A stretch of 64,000 nt of DNA. Source: Aurelia coerulea (lineage: Eukaryota; Cnidaria; Scyphozoa; Semaeostomeae; Ulmaridae). Made by a program: the position numbers and the translations under genes. The notes under the pieces were generated by a model. The model was not told the origin of the DNA. It saw nothing but the letters and a program-made list of their open reading frames with translations, and searched no databases. The stretch covers positions 17,468,501 to 17,532,500 of the forward strand of contig CM076959.1 in assembly GCA_039566865.1 (NCBI GenBank). The letters are read 5' to 3'. Positions 28,701 to 40,700 of the stretch are shown here, one piece after another; position 1 is the first letter of the stretch, and every line of letters starts with the position of its first letter.

Positions 28701-31700
28701 TTCACATCAGTACCTGACAAGATTTCAAACAAATACAATTAAGTTACAAAACTATAACAATGACAAGGACCAAAGTGATTGCGGTTTACTTTGTACTCGC
28801 AAAATCTGCTTGCAAAGAAGTTTTCTTGGAGAAGGATTTGGACCGAAGGGCGTATCACTCTCTAAAAATCTCTTACAACTTTGGCAAAGATCCTTCTGCC
28901 TTCAAGAAAATTCCGTAAAAGATCCCTGAAAATCCTATATTGAAACAACCCTCGATTTTGACTATATGCATTCAAATAGGTTATGTCTTGGAGCTACCCA
29001 TGGTAGCATAACGATCTTGCTCAGTAGGCGATTACCATAAAGATGGCAGCCAGGAATTTTTTACAAAGATGAATTGCGTTATGATCACGAATCCTTAAAG
29101 ATTCTATAAGATTCTATAGGAATTCGATGAAAAATGCAATGCGTCTTGGTGAAACGTTTCTTGCTACCATCTTTAGCGTAATCGTCTATTGTTAACAGTA
29201 AAAAGTAGGTGCACTAATAAGTGACTAAGAGATATAGAAAGAACTGAAAATCTGTTGTCTGCATCATGAAGACATTTTTGTAGCGGTTACCAAGACAATT
29301 ATTAGCATTCTAACTATGTAGCAGAGATAACGAATGGACAAATTTTACTTGGAATGTCGTAGCACCTGGATTTGTCAATTAATTAATAACCTGGAATGTC
29401 AAAAATGAATAAATACAAGACGATTTTCGTCGCTTAACTCACCCTTAAATGGACAAAGACGTCGCAGTTCATAACCATGTTCTTCATTCGGAAGGGACGT
29501 TAAACTAGGGGTCCCATGCCTGAATGCGGCAAGAATAGTGGGCATAGATTAGCTTTAAATAGATAGAAATCGTTCCAGCCCACTTAAAATAAATTACTGA
29601 AACAAATTACTTATGGCATAATTAAGGTTCAACGTACCTAGACGTTTAGCAAGTATATTTCCAGTGACTCTGTTCATTTCAGAAGTTGCAATCAAAGTTC
29701 GACGCCATAGACATGTTGCCTTGAAAAAATGATATCAGAATTACATCACTTTATCAATGATTCTTTGAGAGAAACGAAATTACTATGTTGAATGCTGATT
29801 TACATTCTTTGACATGGCACATCTTCTGGAGATAACTATAAGTACATGGTATCCATTATTAAATGGAATAACCTAATGTCTGGGGTAGTGGTAAGATTAG
29901 TTTTCCAACAAATAGCTCCTACCCCTTTAGTCGGTAAAATCAGTCAACATTTTAGCCCTTAATATTCTTCAGTTCAATATTCTTATATTACAAGAAGTAC
30001 AGAAATTCAAAAACTCCCCTTACTTTCATATATTTCCATCGATTATTATGTAGTACGATTTTACATTTAAATGGAACATCACAATTAGAATTGAAATGAA
30101 CTGAACAGTGTGATCGGCCTTCACCCTACAGATCAATTTCATATTGATATGATGGTACAATAGATATTTTAGCTATTCTACAAAAGAGTCTGGATCGAGC
30201 GATATTTTTCTACATTTTCATATGAAGGGTTCGATTAAGTGGCCCTTAGAGCTTCTATCACTGTTGTGAATATTCGTAAATTCTAAAAAATGTATCAAGA
30301 TATCGTTCGAAGCAGGTTCATTTTCAGAATAGCTAAAAGGTCCATTACCTCAAATATAAAGCTTTAATTCATGCTAAAATAAGCACATCATGGTGAATCT
30401 GGACATAATTGTCGGTACTAAAGGAAATGACCTGAATGACGAACCAAATCAGATGCTTGTTGGTTCCTTACCTGAACCTCATTTTTGCTGAGCCTCTCAA
30501 GTCTGGGATCGGTACATCTTTGGTCATCAAATTTCTAAAAATATAACACCACAAACATATTACTGAATAAACTTAGGATGAGATTAAAAGTAAGAAAGTT
30601 GGGTCAGTAGAACCTAAGAGCCAAGGATTTGTGGGACCTCTACTTTGTGAAAGTAACCAATGTGGAGATACATAAAAAATGAGTGTCTGAAAGTAATGAA
30701 TGAAAGTAAAAGGAGAAACGCAATCATCTTTACGAATGAATCTTTGTGCATGGAGTGTAGGCGTAGAACTGGAAAACGACCGGTAGAATTTGTACATATA
30801 AAGCATTGACATTATAATGACATTTTAATGCATACAAAATGTTTCTTCGTACACACAAATATATGCATAGCAGCTTCGAAAGTAAACAGGTTCTCAGATT
30901 ATAGTGTGCATGTCCCCCTGATATCAGTAAATTTCTAACTTGCCATCTCACGTATTTAATCAAGTCATAGAAATGGAATATTCAACAAAACTTTGCTACT
31001 GTAATTATTGGTAAACCTCATTTGATCCGTATCACAAGGCAGTAGAGCGAAATTTCAAAATTATGGCCGAAATCAAATTTCGGTGATTCTTAAACTTTGT
31101 TGATTTTCAAACTTTACAAACATTTTTTGGTTCTGTTTTTGTTCTGTTAAGTTCGTTCTTTTTATTTGCTTGTTTGCGTCGTCTTTTGTTTCTTCGTTGT
31201 TTTTTTGTTTGCTTGTCTGTTTGTTTGTTTGTTCGTTTGTTTGTTCCTTTCCTTGCGTTTGCCAGTGTGGCAATGTAGTTAGATATATCGTAAATGCCAT
31301 TTATAGAGGGGACTAGATGACCTTGCGTCTTTTGCCTCTATGAATGGCACCATATGAAGTATTTTTTTGCTAGCTTTAAGGTTTTATATTGTACAACAAA
31401 TTTTTTGGGGACAGTAGTTAGATTTGTAGCTTCATTTCATGTTACAAAAGTCTTCAGCGCTCCATTCTAATCGTGTATTTAATCGTGTATTTAATCGTGT
31501 ATTTAACAAGTAGATTGATGACTCACCGATGAACATGTTGCACAGATATGTGACGTTGGAGCATTTTCGGCTTCTAAGATAGCAAAGCAAACTGCATGTT
31601 GCCATGTCTCACAAACAGCACATAGGATCATCAAACCATCATCCTGGAAGAATAAAGAAGAGTCAAAATATCGTCAGGTTGCAGGAATAGGGTTCAAATC

Positions 31701-34700
31701 TTTGAAAAGGTGGGTGCAGAATTCTATCAGTTTCTAATTGAGTGGATTGAAAAGAGCTTAGGCTACTTTGCTGTAAATTTGAATGGAAATTTTTTATATC
31801 TTGACTATTTTCATAATGGCTGCATATTTACTTTTGCTGAAAGAATTCATGGAAAATTTTGAAACTTGAAATTTTGAAGATGGTCGATTTCCAAAGGTAT
31901 GTACATTTAAGTTGAAGACCAACAAATGTAGCCATGAATTAAAAAAGTCCCAAAATGTTATCGTTTTGTTGCCCAATTCAGTCAAAAGGGGGTACTTTTT
32001 TGAGACACCCAGTATATGTTTAATATGTTTTAGAAGGCCGAGAAAAAAGTCCATAACAAATGATTCATTTCATTGAACACGACAGTAAATATCTAACTTC
32101 ATTTTGTGCTTAAAAATAAACCGTGTATTTCAAAAATTCCCCAAAGCAATACAATGTCTTTGAAAAGACTATGGCTGATGCTTTTACCACAGTAGGTTTT
32201 AACGAAAGATGGGGGTAAATACGGTTAAATATTTGCATTTTGGTATGAATTGACCAAAGCTGCGTACAAACCTCGTTTACTCCACAATGGCAGTGCACCG
32301 TGGGCTCCTCTTCGACCGGGCTATTTTCCTCTTGTATCATAGGAGTTTCTTCGCCAATATCATCATTATCAGGTATCTTATCAAACGTCTCTGAAAAGGA
32401 ATCATGCAACCGTTGGCCATATCATAATGTACGGGTTGGGAGCTTACAAGCGCCAAAGCAAAAATACTATTAATTCCGTAAACACACGCTACTGCATGGT
32501 GGAAAAAGTACAGAATCCAATGGGATTCTAAATGTAGGTGCCCAGAATGATGATGCATCAGAAGTTTAACCCAAACATTGACGAGGGCATTAATGTAAAA
32601 TCACTGGAATCAAAAATGAAAGTCGTCCACCTACGATCCTTGTGTACAATGTCACGGTAAATTAGCAAAAATACCCTTCAATTATTTGATATAATTATCA
32701 AGAATAACATAGGGCTCAAATCTTTTAAAAGGTCGGTGTAAAATTCTATCACAGTTTTCTTTGAATTAAATTACTTGGAAGGAACTTAGGGTTTTTGGCT
32801 GTAAATCTGCCGTGGAAATTCATTGATATCGTGATTATTTTCAAAATGGCCAGCATTTATTAAACGTAATGTTATGACGCCATCAAATGTCTAGATCCTA
32901 AACCAGAAAAACTACAGATTTCTGCTTGCCACCATATCATGTTGTAGACCTTCATAGACAATGGTTTTCTTGTAGGTTATACCATTTCTACTATATTGGT
33001 GTAGGATTTACAATGGTTTAACTCCTTTAAAATTTTCCATGAAGTTCTTCAAAAATAATTAAATTAAACTCCATTTTGAAAAAAATTAAGACATCAAAAA
33101 ATTTCCACGGCAGATTTACAACAAAGTACCATAAGTTCCTTTTGAGCCATTTAATCCAAAGAAAACTGTCATAGAATTTTACACCCACCTTTTTAAAGAT
33201 TTGAAAGATTTGAGCCCTATGGTATCAAGAATATTTCAACCTTTATCAATTTTTGGCAAATTTACCTGGTATTTTCTGGGTGATTTCGGGTAGTCCTTCC
33301 TCATCTATAACACCTGCAAATATGGATCAGGTTTGAAAAACGCCACTCAAATTAAGCAATCCATAGAAAATATCATCGAATTAGAAATAATGAAAAAAGA
33401 AGAAAACTAATTCCTCATCAATGGGTAATTACAGTAAGAAATACCATATGTAGCATCGGTCTTAATAAACACGATCGATTTAAGTTTACTTTGGCCCGTT
33501 CACACTGCTCTGTTTTTGTTATGATCTGTTTGTGATGCATCGAAGCTACCCGTTCACATTGCTCCGTTTTTGTACAAAAACGGAGGGAAAAAGATCCGTT
33601 TTTGTCCTTTCACATTTATCCACATGATTACGAATGCGGAGCCAAAGATATCCGTATTTGTGCAATCACATTGTTGCGGTTTTGTGAAACTCATTGTTGA
33701 ATATTGGAGCGTTTTCAAAAACCTCCGTTTTTTGCATTGATCAAGTGCGTTTTCAAAACCTCCGTTTTTGTGGATATCCACTTTAGATAGCGTTTCCGAA
33801 AACCTTCATTTTTGTGCCATTTTTGAGCGTATCTATGTAAACAATTTCCCAAAAACAGAGATTTCTCTCCATTTTTGTACAAAAAAGACAGCAGCGTGAA
33901 CGGGGCCTTTGTAGCAAACTAGCCCAGAGAAGCTGAAGCAAATTATGACGGCAAGATTCAAAAATTACCTTTGTTCTTCTCTTGGGCTTCGTGTAAAGTA
34001 TCAGGCACTTCTTCAAACTGCTCCTGAAAGAAAATACACAATATTGCAAACGCTTTTTTCTCTCATCGAACGCCTTAAAGGGGCTCCGTCGTCAAACAAT
34101 AAATAAATCCGTAAACTCGCAGGTGTCACCAATTATCCATTGTTCATCCATTGCTTTCTGCAATTTGTTTGGTGGCTTCACCCAAGCCACCAAAAAGTGA
34201 CCGTTAAAAATCCACTTATATCCGAGCAATCGTAGAAGATATGAATGTTTGGTTTGTTCCTTAATGATCTATGTCCAAATAGCAACTTTCAGTTTGAAAA
34301 AAATATGAAAATCCTTTGTTATATCACCTTTCAAACAACTGCAAAAATCGTCGTTTTGTTGACATTTTGACGACGGAGCCCCTTTAATTCTATAATCCAA
34401 AAAGAACTAATGGAAATTTCTTTGAGATAAATTTGTAACGCAGATCGATGTTCTATTTCTGAAAATTAAAACTCTTCATTCAGAAGTAAACAATAATCGT
34501 AATAATAAAAATAGTTTATTTGTTTACAGTTGGGTAAGTAAAACTTACAATAGCGAAGTAGTGCTAATTGATGCCCACAATAGGCCTTTTCGACCATACG
34601 AAAGAGGGATTGGGGACGGTGGCTCCTGCACTTTGAAATTCTTCATCGGTGGTCTCGACTTACTACAATGAGTTTTAGATGTTGCTTATTTGAACGAGAC

Positions 34701-37700
34701 TAACGTTGAAAGGTCCAAAATGATAAGTAAGACGATTGTAATAACTCTGTATAGGTGACCTTAAAAATCATCCCCCAGACGTACTACCAGAATTGGCCGC
34801 TCTCCCTCAATCCCTTTTTCGTATGGTCGAACAGGCGTCTATTCTATCAGTTAATTCTTCTCGTTGCTTGTAGTGCAATAGTACGAGAATGGAAAAGTAT
34901 ATAAATAAGTTATTTGCATATTGATATGAACTGATAGTGCCTTAATACTGTAATATTAATTATAAATTATAATATTAATTATATGTATGTGTAGCATTTT
35001 GTCATCGTTAGCCTAGTTGCATGTCTTTATATAATGGCCATGGGGCTGCAATTGTCTGTTGCTGCTCATGGTATCGTCCCAGTAGTGTTGCATAGTAATT
35101 AGAAAGTGCAGTGGAATGTAAATTGTATTGTAATATTTCATATGGATATAAAAAAGTGCCTAATTCAAGCTATATCAAATATTTTACTCTATTCAGTTGT
35201 CAATCCTATCAGTTAATGGAACAAAAGCCTGGTCTGGCCTAGATTTCAGTGCATCCCAGGGACAAAGCCCGAGAAAGAAACAAGAAAATCAAGGGTAAAT
35301 TACCTCTTCCTCAAGTTCAACTTCACTGATAGCTTCTTTTTCCTCCAACACTGGAATTTGTTTATCATGAACAGTTGGTTGACTATTGACCTGTTCTGCT
35401 TCTTGCTCATCTGCATATTTGAGTTGATGGTGGATTGTGCCTAGCTTTAATGTCATCCTGGAAAGAAACAAAAAGGTTAGTTTACGTCTTGGTGTAGTCC
35501 TATCATTAAAGTGCCACTGAAGTCTGTTATCAATCGAATCAACGATGTCCTTTCCACTAGGAAACGTATCAAATTTTTTTTATTAATAACTTAAGTGGCA
35601 CTTTAAAGGCAGATCTTCAACTATTAGAAAAATGTTAGGCCTCTAGGCTATGAAAAAGTTGAGAATGAATATATGCATGGAAGTATAGCCCAATAGACGA
35701 TTGCGCTCAAGATGGCGGCGAGGAATTTTTTACCAAGATGCATCGCGTTCTAATAAAGATCCTTTGACGATTCTATAGGAATTCAATTAAAGAACGGATT
35801 CATCTTGGTAAAAAATTCCACGCCACCATCTTTAGCGCAATCGTCTATTCAGACCCTTTCATAGAACAAAAGAACTAAAAGACTTCTTTGTTGACTAAGC
35901 AGTGACTCAGTAATATATGGGACAATGATTTGGGTAACGATTTGAAAGACTGAACAGCGAAACAGCAAAAGACCGAGCACCGAAATCAACACAACGAAAA
36001 AGCGATGATTGCATGAATAATGATATCTTACAAGGCATTAACTACTGAGGTGAAATTTGATGAATATAAGATTATCGGTAGTCATCTATGAATCTATGAA
36101 TGATCGTTAACTTTTATTCATTTCGCCCAATTTAAATTCTCTGTACATATGGTGGCCCCATCAGCCAAGACTACCTGCATTTCAGGGGGCCGTGGCAAAA
36201 CCTAATTACAATGTTATTAAAATAAAAAGGAATATCTATAATGTTAAATTAGAATAAATGTAAAAATTAAAGCTATTTTCTACTTAGTCTACAATCAAAA
36301 ATAGACAGAGAGGGAGCCAGCTTGACCTCGTGTTCTAATTCATTCCAAACCTTTGATCCACGCAACCAAAATGCCGTTTAGCCATTGCTCGTTTTCATTT
36401 ATGGAGCAAGCAAGTCAGTCTCACAATTTCTCAAATTTACCATCTCCCGATTCGAGTTTCTCGTGAATAGAGTTGAGAGGTAAATGGGCGCGAGACCACT
36501 TATTGATTTGAAAACAATGCTAGCCGTCCCTTGTTTCATGATGTCTTGGGCAGTTGAAGGTTGAAGCTGAATACGACAGAAAATATACTTACGCATGGAA
36601 AGGCTTGAAAGTGGAATAAGATGACATCAGTTGATCAGCAAAGGAAGATATGAAGGGAAGAAAAAGCAGATTAGCAACTAGCCAAAAATCCATGATATCA
36701 AAATATTTGCGTGAAATCTCGACAAGGTACGATATAAAAATGATCCCAAAGCTGAAAAACTGACTGGTAGAATGATTGACTGATTGACGAGTATGCACCG
36801 GGTGTCCAACAAAAAAGTACTCCTCTTTAAAAAATTACCAGAAATTGATTATCAAACCTTTGATAAAATTTCCTTTTTGGGTTGTTTTTTCAAAGATCCA
36901 AAAATATTCATAGATGGTAAAATGTTTGCTTTTCAAACAGCAAGGTAGAAAAATCACACGTTGAAAAACCTTATATTGAGCTATAGTTTTTAAGCAAAAT
37001 ACTCAATCTTGCCTAACAGTCAAATTTTCAGAATTTTTATCATCATTCAAGTCTTTAATAATAGTGACAACAGGTCTTTGATTGATAATAGTAATCTTAT
37101 TTACTGAGAAAATGAACCTGTATAAATATGAAAGATTATTATTATTAAATTATTATAGTGCGCATTTCTTTCTATCATTTATGACCAAACTAGAAGCTTT
37201 ACATGCACAAAGAAATTGATCTGGCAATCATCAGTGCTTTTGCAGTATGATTCAAACCAGGTAGCCTTAAAAGAGTTAAATTTGAGAATTTCTAAACCAA
37301 TAACAAGACCAGCTATATCTTGGAAAATAATTTGGTCCATGACCTACTTGACCAAAATATTTGAAGATCGGCCGTGTAATCAAATGTTGATGATCTTTTA
37401 AACGGGAGTACTTTTTGGGACACACGGTAGATAACAATAAATATAGAATTCATATGAAGTTAGCTGGCATAATGTGATCGACTTTAATGACAGAGAGGAG
37501 AGTAGAGATTCTTATCATAGGACTATTTGATTCGACATATTCAACGAACAAATTAAGAACGAACGAGTATTGTTTGTCTCACCGTGGCAACTTCGCCCAC
37601 TCTGATATTCATTGCTTCTTCTTTAAAAGCAAATGGATCAGCTGCACACTCCTAAGTGAAATAAATAAATATTCATAAAGAGCACATTAAAGAAGATATG

Positions 37701-40700
37701 CTTCTGATTCCAGAATAAAACTGCTTCTAGGTACGTAACTTCATTACGTAATTACGTAACTCCAATGACTTACAGCATTATAGACCAAATCAAGTCACCT
37801 TTGGGTCCAACAGCCTTCGATCATTGGGACCTCAGATCTGGAATACACTGCCAAATGAAATGAAATCGGCCGAAAACCTAAGTAGTTTTAAAAATATGAT
37901 AAAGAAGTGGGACGGCCCAGACTGTAAATGTAGTGCCTGTCAATATGTATCAATGAACTAGTTTTCTTTAGTTTTCTATATTTAGTTAGATTATCAAAAT
38001 ACTGTAAAAATATTTATTTATGTAATTATATATATCCATCGATTTAGATTAGTTTACTTTGTACATTTGTATATAGTAAGCTAGAGTATGTACATAATCG
38101 ATGTAAAATAATTTGACAAACAAACAATCTAGGGAGGGGTCATTAATTCTTACTGGAGAGGGGGACGAAACATAGAGCTCAAATCTTTAAAAAGGTGGGT
38201 GTAAAATTCTATTCCAGTTTTCTTTGAAATAAATGGCTTGGAAGGAATTCAGGCTCTTTTGCTGTAAATCTGCCGTGGAAATTTATTGATATCTTGATTT
38301 GTTTCAAAATGGCAGCATTCATTAAATTTGAGACTATGACGTCTTCAAATTTCTAAATCCTAAACCAGAAAAGCTACGGATTTCTGCTTGCAACCATATT
38401 GTAGACCTTCATAAACTATGGTTTTCTTCAAGGTTATATCATTTTTCCTCCCTTGAATCAGGATTTATGACGATTTAAAATTTTTCAAAATTTTCTATGA
38501 TTTCTTGCAAAAATAATCAAATTGCTACCATTTTGAAAAAATCAAGATATCAAAAAATTTCCACGGCAGATTTACAGCAAAGTACCATAAGTTCCTTTCA
38601 AGCCATTCCATTCAAAGAAAAATGCCATAGAATTTTATACCTATCTTTTAAAAATTTGAAAGATTTGAGCCATATGCTATGCTGGGGGAGGAAGACATCT
38701 GCAACTATTTGATGGAATTTAATAAACCCCTCTCTGATTTTCCTGAAAAATTTGGCACCCCCTCCAACATTGCAGAAAATAATTTCAGCCCCCTCCAAGT
38801 ACATGTGTGTATTGTAACCGTGTCGCCATACTGTTATGATTTCAATTGCACGAAGATTTAACTCTTCACAGCTGCAAACATGTGAAAGAAAAATACCATT
38901 TCAATTTTATGAGAACCAGCGTTATAGAAGTGAACTTGCTTCCTGAAGAACTACATAGCTCTTTAGAAATTTACAGGATTTATCACAAACTATTTGTATA
39001 CCCCTCTCTAAAATGTGCGCTATTTTTGTCCCCCCCCCTTCTCTTTAAGTACGTATAATATTGGTACCCCTTCCCAGATGTCTTGTACCCCCTCCCAGAT
39101 GCCTTCCACCCCCTCCCCGGCAAGAGATAACGACCGGTCAGTAAAATATGATTAATCGAGGAAGGCAAATAACTGCTTCTTGCACACCCTGAAATCTTTA
39201 GGATATGATTTTCATAAAATGACATTTTTATTGGACGCTGTACAACCCAACTGCTGGACTTGCCTAAGTAATCTTGGAAGAAAAGAAAGGAGGACATTTT
39301 TCGAATAGTTCCTCGCTAATATTACCGTCAATGGGCTCGCTTGGCCTGATGTTTGTAATAAAACCAAAGTGCAATCTTCATCACCATTGGTCAAAAAAGG
39401 AAGATTCAAAATGCCTCCTGACGTACCAAAAATCAGTTGGGAGCGGATTGTCCTTTTCTTTACAGAAGATTTGGGAAAATTAGTGCAACCAACTGCACGC
39501 ATGATACATAAGACCAAAAATTAATCCGACTACAGTAAATCCCCGCAGACAAGAACCTACTTTTTTGAGAACCAGGCTGAAACAGGTTCTTATTTTAAAG
39601 GTACAAAGACGAATTTCAAGGTATGAAGGTTCTTATTTGAAGGGTGCCTTGTATAGGTCCTTTTAGAGTCTGCATGAAAGATGTTTAGACCAGTAATTTA
39701 TTTTGGTAGAGTTGTTATGGGCCTAATAACTAAACCTAAGCTTACAAACAGCAGGGGAGGAGATTCAAACTTTAACAGCCAACTGGGACAAAAATCAGCT
39801 TAATAACGACGATCAAGGATCAACTTTACTACCCCTGCAATAAGAACATATTTTTCATCAAACTGAAACAGGTTCTTAATTACAAGGTACATAAGTTAGG
39901 GAAAACAGCCTCTAGGTTCTCAATTTTGTAGGTTCTTATATGCGAGGATTGACTGTATATGGTATTTGAAGCTAGCAAAGTCAACACGTAATGAAATCAA
40001 AATATGATTGAAATTACCTTGAAGCCTGGAGGTTGATAATCAGTAGGTGTCACTAAAAATAAGATGAATTGTGTCAATATTACGAGAGAGAAATGTATTG
40101 TAATTCATCGCCCGCCAAAGAAAGTCCAAACTTTGACATTAAATGTACAGCAACATCATCTATTTATAAGTAAGGGAACAAGGTCTGCAGTATGTAAATA
40201 AAATTTTATCGCTGATAACAGCTGAACACGTTTTAGATAATTGTAGCAAATCCTGTGTTTAATGAGCCAACGTTTAAATTAGATGATAAATAATTTAGTC
40301 ATACCTTCATCGTAATAAAACAATTTCATTGTCATCATCACATCATCTAAAACAGAATCAAAACAAACATTTAAAATTTACCAGAATGGAAGGTGGAATT
40401 CTCGATTCTCATACAAACTCATTACAGGCATTTTTATAATTTTTGGATCTTAAAGATTCAGTGATTTTACCAAACGAAATTTTCTTATCTAAATTAACCG
40501 TTGTCTGATAAATTAACATCCTATTTTTGAATATCGACTACATCCTTTTTATGCCACAGCCCGTCAAGCGTGAAAACGTTTTTTGTTTCACCCGGTCTAA
40601 ACTTGCATACCACAATATTTGTATGACTAAATATTTGCTACTTGCCATTCTTTGCATCTATACCTCACTTTTCCGTATAAACTTGCATGCCACAATACGA

